From Gordonia hongkongensis (GTDB taxonomy: Bacteria > Actinomycetota > Actinomycetes > Mycobacteriales > Mycobacteriaceae): a stretch of DNA of 64,000 nucleotides. Shown here piece after piece: positions 45,007-57,204 of the stretch. Numbering within the stretch: the stretch's first letter is position 1; each line of letters begins with the position of its first letter. The position numbers were made by a program, and so were the translations under genes. The notes beneath the pieces were generated by a model. That model was not told the DNA's origin. It did no database searches and worked only from the letters and a program-made list of their open reading frames with translations. The stretch is from NCBI RefSeq assembly GCF_023078355.1, contig NZ_CP095552.1, positions 1,674,001 through 1,738,000 of the forward strand, read 5' to 3'.

Positions 45007-45327
45007 ATGATCCTCATCGTCGTGAAGTTCCCCATCAAGCCCGAATTCGCCGACGAGTGGCCCGAGTTGTCGCGCGAGTTCACGGAGGCGACCCGCGCCG
45101 AACCGGGTAACAAGTGGTTCGACTGGTCGCGATCGCTCGAGGACCCCAACACCTACGTCCTGGTCGAGGCGTTCGACGACGATGCCGCGGAGGCACATGT
45201 CACCGCCCCGCACTTCAAGCAGGCCCAGCAGGAACTCCCCAAGTACCTCCAGCGCACACCCGACGTCATCAACACGACGATCGAGGGCGACACCTGGTCC
45301 GAACTCGGGGAGTTCCGGGTCGACTGA
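45007..45327 (+). CDS. Antibiotic-biosynthesis-monooxygenase-like (ABM) small protein
   Basis: 106 residues with the dimeric ferredoxin-like fold of the ABM family: ILIVVKFPIKPEFADEW, then EPGNKWFDWSRSLEDPNTYVLVEAF and AHVTAPHFKQAQQELPKYL. The spacing W..W...F and the single His in the APHFK segment match putative quinol monooxygenases (YgiN-like). Cofactor-independent oxidation of a phenolic or quinol is possible. It ends 6 bp from the convergent MMPL gene. Confidence 0.82.
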   Translation: MILIVVKFPIKPEFADEWPELSREFTEATRAEPGNKWFDWSRSLEDPNTYVLVEAFDDDAAEAHVTAPHFKQAQQELPKYLQRTPDVINTTIEGDTWSELGEFRVD

Positions 45328-45333
45328 GCTCTC

Positions 45334-47697
45334 TCAGCGGCCGGCGCGGACCTCGGAGTCCGTGTCGGCCCCCGCCGGGTCCGCCGGTCGCGCCGCGTCG
45401 TCGCCGATGCCGAGCTTCTCGCCCTCGATGTCCACGTCGGGCAGGATGCGGTCGAGCCAGCGCGGGATCCACCACGCCTTGTCGCCGAGGACGGTGAGCA
45501 CCGCCGGCATCAGGGTCATCCGGACGACGAAGGCGTCCAGGAACACCGCGGCGGCCAGGGCGAAGCCCATCACCATGATGAAGGCCATGTCCTGCAGCAT
45601 GAATGCGGCGAAGACCGAGATCATGATGGCCGCGGCCGCCGCCACGACGCGGGCGCTGTGGCGATATCCCTCCACCACCGCGGTCTTCGCGTCGGCGCCG
45701 TGCACGTACGCCTCTCGCATCCTGGTCACCAGGAACACCTGATAGTCCATGGCGAGTCCGAACACGATGCCCACCAACATGATCGGCAGGAACGACACCA
45801 GCGGTTGCGGGTTGTCGACGATCCCCAGGGCGCCGTCGGTGAAGAGGGCGACGGTCACACCGAAGGTCGCGGCGACGCTGAGCAGGAAGCCGAGCGCGGC
45901 GGTCAGCGGCACGAGGATCGAGCGGAACACGATGATCAGCAGGATGAAGGCGAGACCCACCACGACCAGGAGGTAGGGGATCAGCGAACTCGACAGTCGG
46001 TCGGAGATGTCGAGTTCGATCGCGGTCTGCCCGGTCACCCCGTAGGAGATGCCCGTCGTGCCCTGCACCCGGGACTCCATCTCGCGGAGCGATTCCACGA
46101 GTACGGGTGTCGCCTCGTCGGCCGGCGCGGTCGACGGGATGATGGTGATCTTCGCGGTGTCCTGGGCCTCGTTGAGCCCGCCGGCACCGATCTGCGCCAC
46201 CTCGACGTTGTCGATGCGACCCAGGTCGTCGACGAGTGAGTCGAAGGCGCGCAGGCGCTCCCCGGTGTCCTGGATCTCGCGACCGTCCGCGACGACGACC
46301 AGCGGTCCGTTCACGCCGGGGCCGTAACCCTCGGCGACCATGTCGTAGGCCCGGCGCTGCGTCTCCGACGGCTCGGCGGTCCCGTCGTTGGGTAGCGCGA
46401 GCTTGAGCCCGGCCATCGGGATGGCGAGGACGACGAGGATGCCGACGATCGCGACCGTCACGGTGCGCGGCCGGGCCACGATGCGCTGGACCCAGCGCTG
46501 GCCGTTGTGCAACCGCTCCGCATCGTGCGGTCCGACATCGGGAGCGTTGAGGCGCGGTACGCGTCCGGCGAACGCCTTGCCGCCGAACAGGCCGAGGATG
46601 GCCGGCAGAAGGGTGAGCGCGACCAGCACGGCAGCCACCACGGTGCCCGCGGCGGCGATACCCATCGCGGTGAGGAACGGGATGTTCACGATGGCCAGTG
46701 CGGCCAGCGCGATGACGACGGTGCTGCCGGCGAAGACGACCGCCGAACCCGCGGTGCCGACCGCCCGCCCCGCCGCGTCGGCGCGGTTCGCCGACCGATG
46801 GATCTCGTGGCGGTAGCGGGACACGATGAACAGCGCGTAGTCGATGCCGACCGCGAGGCCGATCATCGTCGCGAGAATCGGTGTCTCGTTGCTGAGGTCG
46901 AAGAAGTGGGTGCCCATCTGCACGCCGAGCATCCCGATGGCCACGCCGACGATCGCGGTGATGATCGGCATGCCCCACGCGACCAGGGAGGCGAAGGTCA
47001 GGATGAGGATCAGCGCGCCGACCCCGATGCCGATCAGCTCAGAGGTGATCCCGAGCTCGAATTGCTGTGTGGCCGAACCCTTCATCTCGACGGTGAGGCC
47101 GGCGGCCCGCGCGTCGTCGGCGATGGCGTCCATTTGTTCGCGCATGGTCTCGGTGACGTCCGAGGATGCCTCGACGTCGAAGGAGGCGCCGAGCTGCGCA
47201 ACGGTGCCCGCTGCGTTGATCGGCGAAGTGGCCTGCGCGTCGGCGGCGGCCTCGTCCGCGCTCTTGCCGAAGGTCTCCCGCTGGAAGGTCGCCGAGAGTT
47301 CACGGAGCTGACCGGGGGATTGCTCGGTGCCGTACGAGACGAACGGGTTGGCGATCGAATCGGGGCTCTTCACGTTCTCGACGGTCTTGAGGCCGGCCAC
47401 CATCGAGTCGATGGCGCTCTGGAACCGGGGCTCGCTCAGCGTCGAACCCTCCGGTGCGCGGACGACATACGTGACACCGATGTCGGAACCGAACGTCGCT
47501 TCCCCGGGGAAGCGTTCGATCATCAGGTCCTGGGCGCGCTCCGACGGGATGCCCGGGATCGAGAACGACTCCGAGGTCGGTTTGGCCAGCAGGCTCGCGC
47601 CGATGCCCAGCCCGATCAGGACCAGAACCCAGATCGCGATGGTCTTGAGGCGGTTCTCGTACGCCCATCGCCCTAGTCGGTACAGGTGTGTTGCCAC
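45334..47697 (-). CDS. MMPL/RND family exporter
   Basis: 787 residues from a GTG at 47697. Two RND repeats: helix 1, a large extracytoplasmic domain with PSERAQDLMIERFPG, helices 2-6 (IGLAVGIDYALFIVSRYRHE is the first conserved transmembrane segment), then the second half with VGIVFGLAMDYQVFLVTRMRE. The two D-Y pairs (GIDYALF and AMDYQVF) are the proton-relay residues of MMPL proteins. Mycolata use such pumps to export lipids or siderophores. The start is 1 bp from the stop of a TetR gene, so both form one unit and the TetR most likely controls it. Confidence 0.92.
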   Translation of the reverse strand: MATHLYRLGRWAYENRLKTIAIWVLVLIGLGIGASLLAKPTSESFSIPGIPSERAQDLMIERFPGEATFGSDIGVTYVVRAPEGSTLSEPRFQSAIDSMVAGLKTVENVKSPDSIANPFVSYGTEQSPGQLRELSATFQRETFGKSADEAAADAQATSPINAAGTVAQLGASFDVEASSDVTETMREQMDAIADDARAAGLTVEMKGSATQQFELGITSELIGIGVGALILILTFASLVAWGMPIITAIVGVAIGMLGVQMGTHFFDLSNETPILATMIGLAVGIDYALFIVSRYRHEIHRSANRADAAGRAVGTAGSAVVFAGSTVVIALAALAIVNIPFLTAMGIAAAGTVVAAVLVALTLLPAILGLFGGKAFAGRVPRLNAPDVGPHDAERLHNGQRWVQRIVARPRTVTVAIVGILVVLAIPMAGLKLALPNDGTAEPSETQRRAYDMVAEGYGPGVNGPLVVVADGREIQDTGERLRAFDSLVDDLGRIDNVEVAQIGAGGLNEAQDTAKITIIPSTAPADEATPVLVESLREMESRVQGTTGISYGVTGQTAIELDISDRLSSSLIPYLLVVVGLAFILLIIVFRSILVPLTAALGFLLSVAATFGVTVALFTDGALGIVDNPQPLVSFLPIMLVGIVFGLAMDYQVFLVTRMREAYVHGADAKTAVVEGYRHSARVVAAAAAIMISVFAAFMLQDMAFIMVMGFALAAAVFLDAFVVRMTLMPAVLTVLGDKAWWIPRWLDRILPDVDIEGEKLGIGDDAARPADPAGADTDSEVRAGR

Positions 47698-47698
47698 G

Positions 47699-48367
47699 TC
47701 AGTGCTCCTCGAGGGATGGGTCGGCGAGTTCGTTCAACGGTGGGATGGGTTGTGCGAGCCCGGACGCCAACTGGTCGAAGGCGGACTCCAGCACGGTGGC
47801 CAGGTCGGCAGCGGTGCCCGGGGTGTCGTCGTGATGGGTCACCCAGAATTCGAGGGCGACGCGGATGGTGGTGATCGCGTTGTGCAGGACGAGGCGCGGA
47901 TACAGGGTGTGTGCCGGCTGCCCGCGCTGCGCGCACAGTTCGGCGAGACGCGCTTCGACGGTGTCGCCCAACTCCATGTCGCGGGACCTGGCCGTCAGCC
48001 CCGGATCCGTGTCGAGGAGGCGCAGGAGCGCGACGATCTCGGCGGGTTCGCCGACGTCGGGCGAGGTGGCGGCCTCGATGAGGGCGGTCCGGACCGAGCA
48101 GAAGAAGTTCTCGTCCGTCGGTCGGGCCTCGATCCGCTCAACGATCGTGTCGAACAGCGACGACACGAAGTGCAGCGGCGCATCCTCTTTGCCACTGAAG
48201 TAGTTGTGGAACGTGCGGACCGAGACGTTCGCCTCCGCCGCGACGGCGTCGATCGTCACGTGATCCATCCCGGCGCTGGTGGACAACCGCAGCACAGCGC
48301 GGGCGAGCGCCGAACGGGTCGCCGCCTTCTTCGCCTCGCGGAGTCCGGGGGAGTTCACCTCACCCAC
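47699..48367 (-). CDS. TetR family regulator of the MMPL exporter
   Basis: 222 residues. Helix-turn-helix near the N terminus (GMDHVTIDAVAAEANVSV then RTFHNYFSGKED, the recognition helix). The C-terminal domain has the LDTDPGLTARSRDME motif that is often found in the MftR/TetR group with C-terminal domain 17-like features. Cotranscribed with the MMPL gene. An excellent operator candidate, two overlapping palindromes of TTGCAGG half-sites, lies 11 bp upstream of its start codon. Confidence 0.9.
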   Translation of the reverse strand: MGEVNSPGLREAKKAATRSALARAVLRLSTSAGMDHVTIDAVAAEANVSVRTFHNYFSGKEDAPLHFVSSLFDTIVERIEARPTDENFFCSVRTALIEAATSPDVGEPAEIVALLRLLDTDPGLTARSRDMELGDTVEARLAELCAQRGQPAHTLYPRLVLHNAITTIRVALEFWVTHHDDTPGTAADLATVLESAFDQLASGLAQPIPPLNELADPSLEEH

Positions 48368-48377
48368 GGTACGGAAC

Positions 48378-48402
48378 TTGCAGAACCCTGCAAACTTGCA
48401 GG
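48378..48402. promoter_or_regulatory. Overlapping TTGCAGG palindromes, TetR operator candidate
   Basis: TTGCAG-AACC-CTGCAA (48378-48393) and CCTGCAA-AC-TTGCAGG (48387-48402) share the central half-site, giving three half-sites in 25 bp. They sit 11 bp before the start of the TetR-MMPL unit, where repressor binding would block transcription. Confidence 0.65.
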
Positions 48403-48462
48403 ACTACGCAATATTAGGAGAGTCCTCACACCGTCTACCCGGCGATGGCGTGCGTCACACCA

Positions 48463-49476
48463 TCAGCCCAGTGTCGATGCGCGGGCGACCAACTCGGGCT
48501 GGAACACGAGGTTCGACGGGACGTGGCGTTCGGCGGGATCGTCGGCCGCGCTCATCAGCAGATCGACCGCGGTGACGCCGATGCGGGAGGTCGGCTGCCG
48601 GATCGACGACAACGGGACGACGGCCGAGCGGGCGAAATCGATGTCGTCGTAACCGATCAGCGCGATGTCGTCGGGAACGCGGACGTCGCCGCCGAGCATC
48701 GTCAACGCCTGCAGGACCCCGATCGCGAGGAGGTCGTTGGCGCAGAACACCGCATCCGGTCGGTCGCGGGGGGCCCTGGCCAGCAGGGCCTGTCCCGCCT
48801 CGCGTCCGGCCAGCACACTCAGGTTCGTCGTCTGCACGACCTCGAGCGTGGCGTCGTCGACGGCGTCGACCGCCTCCTGCGCGCCCCGCCGGCGGTCCGC
48901 GACCTGCCGCAGGCCGGGCGGTCCGCCCACGAAGACGATGCGGCGACGACCGGTCTCGCACAGGTGCGACACCGCGAGCCGCCCGCCCGCGATGTCGTCG
49001 ACGGCGACGGAATCGAAGGGCGAGCCGCCGGCGTCGCGGTCGACGAGGATCACCGGGGTACCGCGACGGCGCAGCGAGTCGAACCGTCGCAGATCGTCGC
49101 CGATCGGCGAGACGAGCAGACCGAACACCCGCTGCTCGTCGAAGGTGTCGAGATAGGCCTGTTCGCGCGATTCGTCGTCGTCGGAGGTGCCGAGCAGCAC
49201 GGTGAGGTCGTGCTCGCCGGCCCGTTGTTCGGCGGCGCGGGCGATGTCGGTGAAGAAGGGGTTGCCCACGTCGAGCACCACCATGCCGACGCAACGCGAT
49301 CGGCCCGCACGGAGTTGGCGCGCGGCGTCGTTGCGTACGAAACCCAGCTGGTCGATCGCCGCCTGGACCCGCGCGACGGTCGCGGGCGAGACCTTTCCGG
49401 GCGAGTTGAGCACGTTCGAGACCGTGCCCACCGACACCGAGGCCGCCGCCGCGACATCCCGCATGCTCACACCCAT
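48463..49476 (-). CDS. LacI family regulator, probably of the rhamnose genes
   Basis: 337 residues. N-terminal LacI helix-turn-helix (MRDVAAAASVSVGTVSNVLN, hinge VQAAIDQLGFVRNDAARQLR) and a periplasmic-binding-like effector domain (VGMVVLDVGNPFFTDIARAAE, LIGYDDIDFARSAVVPLSSI). Two LacI-type operator candidates with an AACGTT centre are found in the rhamnose operon promoters 8-10 kb away, and no other LacI gene is in the window, so control of rhamnose catabolism is a reasonable inference. The DHA2 exporter gene lies between them on the other strand. Confidence 0.88.
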   Translation of the reverse strand: MGVSMRDVAAAASVSVGTVSNVLNSPGKVSPATVARVQAAIDQLGFVRNDAARQLRAGRSRCVGMVVLDVGNPFFTDIARAAEQRAGEHDLTVLLGTSDDDESREQAYLDTFDEQRVFGLLVSPIGDDLRRFDSLRRRGTPVILVDRDAGGSPFDSVAVDDIAGGRLAVSHLCETGRRRIVFVGGPPGLRQVADRRRGAQEAVDAVDDATLEVVQTTNLSVLAGREAGQALLARAPRDRPDAVFCANDLLAIGVLQALTMLGGDVRVPDDIALIGYDDIDFARSAVVPLSSIRQPTSRIGVTAVDLLMSAADDPAERHVPSNLVFQPELVARASTLG

Positions 49477-49595
49477 GTGTCCATCTCACCAGATGCGATG
49501 CCGGTACCCGCGTTTCGCGGACTCGGGAGGGTCGCCCATCTCGCGAGCTGATTGACTACGAACACCCGCGGTACCCCCTGTAGGAAAGGCGCTTC

Positions 49596-51053
49596 ATGTC
49601 GACTCCGGCCAGCCCGTTCTCCGCGGACTACGAACCCGATCCGCGACGCTGGAAGGCGCTCGCGGTGTGCCTGGTGGTCGGTTTCATGACCCTTCTCGAC
49701 GTCTCGATCGTCAACGTCGCGCTCCCGTCCATCGAATCCGGACTCGGCGCGAACTCGGCCGACCTGTCGTGGGTCGTGTCCGGCTACGCCCTCGCCTTCG
49801 GACTCGTCCTGGTCCCGGCCGGCCGGGTCGGGGACGCGCGCGGCCGCAAGGTGACCTTCCTCATCGGGCTGTCCCTGTTCGTGCTGGCGTCGGCGGCATG
49901 TGGGTTCGCCCAGGGCCCGACGCAACTCGTCGTCTTCCGCCTGATCCAGGGCGTTGCGGGCGGCATTCTCGCGCCGCAGGTCTCTGGCCTCATCCAGCTG
50001 CTGTTCCGCGGGGCCGAGCGTGGCCGGGCCTTCGGCATGTTCGCCGCGACCATCGGGATCTCGACCGCGGTCGGGCCGCTGCTCGGTGGGGTCCTCATCC
50101 AGCTGGGCGGGTCCGCCGACGGGTGGCGCTGGATCTTCTTCGTGAACGTGCCGATCGGCATCGCGGCCTTCGTCGCCGCGATACGGTTGATCCCCGCTCG
50201 GCCCGAGGAACTCAAACAACCACTGCGGGGGAGTTTCGATCCCGTTGGCGTCGTGCTCCTGGGTACCGGGGTGTTCGCACTGATGCTGCCCATGGTCCAG
50301 GAACAGGAATGGCCCGGCGGGCGTAAATGGTTGTTGCTCGTCCTCGCGGCCGTGCTGATCGGCGCGTTCGTCCTGTGGGAACGCCGGCAGGGCCGCGTCG
50401 GCCGCCAGCAACTCGTCGACCTCTCGTTGTTCTCCATGCGGTCGTACACACTGGGGTGCATCATCGCGATGGTCTACTTCGCCGGTTTCACCACGGTGTT
50501 CTTCATCTACACGCTGTTCGTCCAGCAGGGCCTGGGCTATTCGGCACTGCAGGCCGGTCTGGCGGTGACCCCGTTCGCGCTCGGTTCGGCGGTGTCGGCC
50601 AGCGTCGGCGGCAACATCGTCAACCGGGTCGGGCGCTCGCTGGTGTTGCTGGGTCTGGGCCTGGTGGTCGTGGGGATGATCGCGACGATCGTCGCCGTCG
50701 CGTTCGTGTCCGGTCCCGGTGTCGGGTACGCCGCCGCGCTGCCGCTGCTGGTGGCGGGTATCGGTTCCGGTCTCGTGATCTCGCCCAACCTCACGCTCAG
50801 CCTCGACCAGGTGCCGGTCACCAAGGCGGGCATCGCCGGTGGCGTCCTGCAGACCGGTCAGCGCATCGGGGCCGCCGCGGGGATCGCGCTCGTCGGTGCG
50901 GTGTTCTTCGCCCAGGTCGCGAACACCGGCGGCGACTGGGCGCGGGCGTTCCAGATCGGACTGGCGACGGCCGCGGTCCTGGTGCTGATCGCGCTGGTGG
51001 TGGGCCTCGTGGATCACTTCGCCCACCGCCGCGAGGACGCGGAGGTCGCGTAG
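49596..51053 (+). CDS. DHA2-family MFS exporter (EmrB/QacA type)
   Basis: 485 residues, 14 predicted membrane segments. Starts RRWKALAVCLVVGFMTLLDVSIVNVALP, with the motif LDxxIVNVALP of the DHA2 drug:H+ antiporters, then SWVVSGYALAFGLVLVPAGRVGDARGRK (motif A) in parts, and the motif C-like GIAAFVAA and GPLLGG segments. It should export drugs or lipid-like compounds. No link to the surrounding rhamnose genes; divergent from the LacI gene across 119 bp, where CCGCG-TTT-CGCGG (49508-49520) forms a small inverted repeat. Confidence 0.9.
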   Translation: MSTPASPFSADYEPDPRRWKALAVCLVVGFMTLLDVSIVNVALPSIESGLGANSADLSWVVSGYALAFGLVLVPAGRVGDARGRKVTFLIGLSLFVLASAACGFAQGPTQLVVFRLIQGVAGGILAPQVSGLIQLLFRGAERGRAFGMFAATIGISTAVGPLLGGVLIQLGGSADGWRWIFFVNVPIGIAAFVAAIRLIPARPEELKQPLRGSFDPVGVVLLGTGVFALMLPMVQEQEWPGGRKWLLLVLAAVLIGAFVLWERRQGRVGRQQLVDLSLFSMRSYTLGCIIAMVYFAGFTTVFFIYTLFVQQGLGYSALQAGLAVTPFALGSAVSASVGGNIVNRVGRSLVLLGLGLVVVGMIATIVAVAFVSGPGVGYAAALPLLVAGIGSGLVISPNLTLSLDQVPVTKAGIAGGVLQTGQRIGAAAGIALVGAVFFAQVANTGGDWARAFQIGLATAAVLVLIALVVGLVDHFAHRREDAEVA

Positions 51054-51093
51054 GCGGCCGGTCTGATGCCCACGCGACCTCGGCAGTCGAGCC

Positions 51094-52353
51094 TCAGGAA
51101 CGCGCCCGGGGCACCAGCCGCTCGAGCTGGGTCACGTGCGCGGGGGTCAGCTCGTCGAGCGAGGCAACACCGAGCAGCCGCATCGTGCGTGCGATCTGCT
51201 CGCCGAGGATCTCGATCATCCGGTCCACCCCGGCCTCCCCGCCGGCCATCAGGCCGTACAGGTAGGCCCGGCCGACGAGCGTGAACCGCGCGCCGAGGGC
51301 GACCGACGCCACGATGTCGGCACCGCTCATGATGCCGGTGTCGAGCATGACATCGGTGTCCGCGCCGACCTCGCGGGCCACCTCGGGCAGGAGGTGGAAC
51401 GGGATCGGTGCGCGGTCGAGTTGGCGCCCACCGTGATTCGACAATACGATGCCGTCGGCGCCGAGGGCAGTGACGGCCTTGGCGTCGTCGACGGTCTGGA
51501 TGCCCTTGACCACCAGCTTGCCCGGCCACTGCGACTTGATCCACGCCAGATCGTCGAAGGTGACGGTGGGGTCGAACATCGTGTCCAGCAGTTCGGCCAC
51601 CGTTCCTGACCATCGATCGAGCGAGGCGAACGCCAGGGGCTCGGTGGTGAGGAAGTCGATCCACCACTGCGGGCGCGGGATGGCGTTGAGCACGGTCTTG
51701 GCGGTCAGCGCCGGCGGGATCGACATGCCGTTGCGCTTGTCGCGCAGACGAGCCCCGGCGACCGGCACGTCGACGGTCACCAGCAGGGTGTCGTACCCGG
51801 CCTTCGCCGCGCGGTCGACCAGGGCCATCGAGCGCTCCCGGTCCTTCCACATGTACAGCTGGAACCAGTTGCGGCCGTGCGGATTCGCATCCCGGACGTC
51901 CTCGATCGACGCCGTACCCATCGTCGACAGCGAGAAGGGGATCCCGGCCCGGCCGGCGGCACGTGCACCAGCGTATTCGCCCTCGGTCTGCATCATCCGG
52001 GTGAACCCGGTGGGCGCGATGCCGAACGGCAGTTCCGAACGCCCGCCGAGGATCGTGCACGAGGTGTCGACCTTGGACACGTCACGCAGGATGGCCGGAT
52101 GGAACTCGATGTCGGCGAACGCCTGTCGTGCCCGTTCGATGGACAGCTCGGCCTCGGCCGAACCGTCGGTGTAGTCGAAGGCCGCCTTCGGGGTGCGGCG
52201 CTTGGCGATCGCGCGCAGGTCCTCGATGGTGAGGGCGGCGTCGAGGCGGCGCTTCTTCGCGTCGAACTGGGGCTTCTTGAACTGCATCAGCGGCGCGAGG
52301 TCGCGCGGCTTGGGAACTCGACGCTTCATGGGAGAACTGCCTTGCATGGTCAT
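51094..52353 (-). CDS. lldD: FMN-dependent L-lactate dehydrogenase, rhamnose pathway
   Basis: 419 residues from an ATG overlapping the rhamnulokinase stop by 4 bp. Alpha-hydroxyacid dehydrogenase motifs: [29 protein letters not shown], the FMN/active-site SNHGGRQLD (catalytic His), [18 protein letters not shown], and the C-terminal [17 protein letters not shown]. It oxidises L-lactate to pyruvate. Being the last gene of the rhamnose operon, it completes the use of the L-lactaldehyde arm (lactaldehyde to lactate by the upstream fusion protein, then to pyruvate here). Confidence 0.9.
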   Translation of the reverse strand: MTMQGSSPMKRRVPKPRDLAPLMQFKKPQFDAKKRRLDAALTIEDLRAIAKRRTPKAAFDYTDGSAEAELSIERARQAFADIEFHPAILRDVSKVDTSCTILGGRSELPFGIAPTGFTRMMQTEGEYAGARAAGRAGIPFSLSTMGTASIEDVRDANPHGRNWFQLYMWKDRERSMALVDRAAKAGYDTLLVTVDVPVAGARLRDKRNGMSIPPALTAKTVLNAIPRPQWWIDFLTTEPLAFASLDRWSGTVAELLDTMFDPTVTFDDLAWIKSQWPGKLVVKGIQTVDDAKAVTALGADGIVLSNHGGRQLDRAPIPFHLLPEVAREVGADTDVMLDTGIMSGADIVASVALGARFTLVGRAYLYGLMAGGEAGVDRMIEILGEQIARTMRLLGVASLDELTPAHVTQLERLVPRARS

Positions 52354-53833
52354 GCCTTTCCTGTCCCCACCGCGGTGCGGGAGCGCGTGCCGCGGGAGTG
52401 TCGGGGTGCGTAGTGTTGCGGCGGGAACCTGTCGGCGACGATAGACCTCATCGCCTCGAGGTCGCCACCGATCAGACCGTGGGCGCGGGCGGTGATCAGC
52501 ACGTTGCCCAGCGCGGTCGCCTCCACCGGACCGGCCTGCACCGGCAGGCCCAGCCGATCGGCGGTGAGTTGGCACAGCAGTCGGTTCTGCGAGCCGCCGC
52601 CTACGAGATGGACCGTCTCCACCGTCGTGCCGGACAGTTCGGCGGCCCGGGCCACCCCGTCGGCGAAAGCCGCCGCCAGGCTCTCGACGATCGCGCGCAC
52701 CATCTCGGCGCGGGTCATCGGCGGACGCATGCCGCGCTCGTCGTACCAGTTGCGGATGCGCCCGGGCATGTCTCCCGGCGGGAGGAATCGGGCGTCATCG
52801 GTGTCGAAGATCTCGACCGTCGCCGGCGCCTCGGCGGCCTGCGCGAGCAGTTCACCGAGTTCGGCGCGATACCCTTCGCGTTGGTACTGGCGGACCGTCT
52901 CGCTGAGCAGCCACAGGCCCATCACGTTGTGCAGGTAGCGGATACGGCCGCCGGCGCCGACCTCGTTGGTGAAGTTGGCCTTCCACCCGTCGCGGGAGAC
53001 GACCGGCTGCTCGAGTTCGACGCCGACCAGACCCCAGGTCCCGCACGAGATGTACGCCGACCGCGACGGGTCCATCGGGATGGCGGCGACCGCCGACGCG
53101 GTGTCGTGGGACGCGACCGCGGTGACGCGGGTCGACGTCGACAGTCCGAGGCGCTCGGCGACGTCGCCGAGCAACGGGCCCTGGTCGGTTCCGGTCTCCA
53201 CGAGGTCGGGGAACAAGCCGACGGGCAATCCGAGACGCTCCATCATCGCGGTGTCCCACCGCCCGTTGATGCCGAGCAATCCGGTGGTCGAGGCGTTGGT
53301 GCGTTCGGTGCCGCGTCGGCCCGTGAGCCAGTATGTGATGAGGTCCGGGATCAGCAGGGCGGTGTCGGCCTGATCGAGCAACCCGTCGGCCTTCTCGGCG
53401 GCGAATTGGTACACGGTGGTGAACGGCAGGAACTGTAAGCCGTTGCGCACGTACAGGTCCGCGGGACCGAGTTCGGCGTGCACGGCGTCGACCCCGACCA
53501 CGCTCCGGGTGTCCCGGTAGTGGTGCGGCAACCCGATCATGCGGCCCTCCCGCAGGAGCGCGTAGTCCACCGCCCAGGAGTCCACCCCGATCCCGACCAG
53601 ATCGTCGGACTGCCTGCCCGCCTCGGCGAGGCCGGCCGACGCGGCGCGGAACAGCGCCGGGACATCCCAGTGCAGCGCGGACCTGCGCCCGTTCCAGATG
53701 TGGACCGGGTCGTTGGTGAACCGGGCGACCTGTTCGAGCTCGAGTCGTCCGCGCGAGACGTCGGCCAGCATGACCCGGCCGCTGGTCGCGCCCAGGTCGA
53801 TCGCGGCGACCTGGGCGGACCGGGTGGATCGGC

Positions 53834-53837
<4 letters not shown>
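52350..53837 (-). CDS. rhaB: L-rhamnulokinase
   Basis: 495 residues from the ATG at 53837, which overlaps the stop of the aldolase/dehydrogenase gene. A FGGY kinase: [15 protein letters not shown] (phosphate 1 loop), [12 protein letters not shown], catalytic Asp region [32 protein letters not shown] near the C terminus. It phosphorylates L-rhamnulose at O1. Length and HYRDTRSVV segment fit RhaB. A longer upstream frame runs through the aldolase gene and is rejected. Confidence 0.93.
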
Positions 53838-55870
<2,033 letters not shown>

Positions 55871-55918
55871 TAGGGGTGATCTCCTCGGGAGTTCAGGGAA
55901 CTGGGGCTGGGGGAGGGC

Positions 55919-57079
55919 TCAGGCGCCCCAGGACGACTGGGTACCGCCGACACGCTCGGCGACGATGCGCTCGTGGTATCCGGAGTCGACGTATGCGGCC
56001 ATCGGGTCTGCGGGCAGGCCGCGACGGACACGACGCTCGGCGAGCATCGGACGGACGTCGGTGTAGAACGCGTCCATCACGATCGCGTTCGCGCCCAACA
56101 CGTCTCCGGCGGCCTGTGCCTCGGTCAGCGCATCGGTGTCGACGAGTAGTGCGCGGGCCGTCATCTCCTCGACGTTCAGCACCGAACGGAGCTGGCCGGG
56201 GATCTTCTCCTCGACGTTGTGGCATTGATCGAGCATGAGAGCGACCGGCGACCCGGCGTCGAGCCCGCCGCCGCGGATCACCTCGAACAGGATCCGGAAG
56301 AGCTGGAACGGATCCGCGGCACCGACGATGAGGTCGTCATCGGCGTAGAAGCGCGAGTTGAAGTCGAAGGAACCCAGCTTTCCGAGGCGAAGCAGCTGCG
56401 CGACGATGAACTCGATGTTGGTTCCCGGCGCGTGATGGCCGGTGTCGAGGCAGACCATCGCCCGCTCGCCGAGCGCGGTCACATGGGCGTAGGAGGTGCC
56501 CCAGTCGGGGACGTCGGTGACATACGTCGCGGGCTCGAAGAACTTGTACTCCAACACGAGTCGCTGGTCGTCGCCGATGTGCTGGTAGATGGTCGCGAGC
56601 GACTCGGCGAGCCGGTCCTGGCGTCCGCGGATGTCGCCCTGTCCGGGGTAGTTGGTGCCGTCGGCCAGCCAGATCTTCAAATCGCGCGAACCGGTCGCGT
56701 TCATCACCTCGATGCAGGCGAGGTGATGGTCGATGGCCATCTGCCGCACCGTCTTGTCGGTGTGGGTCAGGCTGCCGAACTTGTAGGCGTCGTCCTGGAA
56801 GGTGTTGGAGTTGACGGTGCCCAGGCCGACGCCGAGATCCTTCGCGTAAGCGGCCAGGGCGGTGTAGTCGTCGACGGTGTCCCACGGGACGTGCAGGGCG
56901 ACGGTGGGTGCCAGCCCGGTCAGCTCGTCGACCTTCGCGGCGTCGGCGATCTTCTCGTGGATGGTGCGGGGGGTGCCCGGGGTGCCGAACACCTTGAACC
57001 GGGTGCCGGAGTTGCCGAACGCCCAGGAGGGGAGCTCGATCTCGAGGTTGTCGAGGATCGTCTCGTCAAAGGTGGCCAT
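55919..57079 (-). CDS. rhaI: L-rhamnose isomerase
   Basis: 386 residues. TIM-barrel sugar isomerase of the RhaI type: ELPSWAFGNSGTRFKVFG at the start, VALHVPWDTVDDY, TVNSNTFQDDAYKFGSLTHTD, DGTNYPGQGDIRGRQDR, CLDTGHHAPGTNIE, MLDQCHNVEEKIP. Metal ligands are in LEYKFFEPA, DTGHHAP and the DQCHN loop. Converts L-rhamnose to L-rhamnulose. First gene of the leftward sub-operon rhaI-aldolase/SDR-rhaB-lldD, with a LacI operator candidate 85-98 bp upstream of its start. Confidence 0.93.
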   Translation of the reverse strand: MATFDETILDNLEIELPSWAFGNSGTRFKVFGTPGTPRTIHEKIADAAKVDELTGLAPTVALHVPWDTVDDYTALAAYAKDLGVGLGTVNSNTFQDDAYKFGSLTHTDKTVRQMAIDHHLACIEVMNATGSRDLKIWLADGTNYPGQGDIRGRQDRLAESLATIYQHIGDDQRLVLEYKFFEPATYVTDVPDWGTSYAHVTALGERAMVCLDTGHHAPGTNIEFIVAQLLRLGKLGSFDFNSRFYADDDLIVGAADPFQLFRILFEVIRGGGLDAGSPVALMLDQCHNVEEKIPGQLRSVLNVEEMTARALLVDTDALTEAQAAGDVLGANAIVMDAFYTDVRPMLAERRVRRGLPADPMAAYVDSGYHERIVAERVGGTQSSWGA

Positions 57080-57163
57080 GAAATTTCTTTCGGTTGGGAT
57101 TCCCCGCCGCCGGCGTCGGGGTCAGCCGGCGGCGGGGAGGTCTGAGTGGAACATTCGAACTGG

Positions 57164-57177
57164 TGGAACGTTTCAAT
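57164..57177. promoter_or_regulatory. LacI-type operator candidate upstream of rhaI
   Basis: TGGAACGTTTCAAT, with the AACGTT centre typical of LacI-family operators; it shares ACGTTTCAAT with the site at 59100-59113. It lies in the 125-bp gap before rhaI. Confidence 0.55.
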
Positions 57178-57204
57178 CGCGCACCGCGCGATCAGGCCGT
57201 GGTG

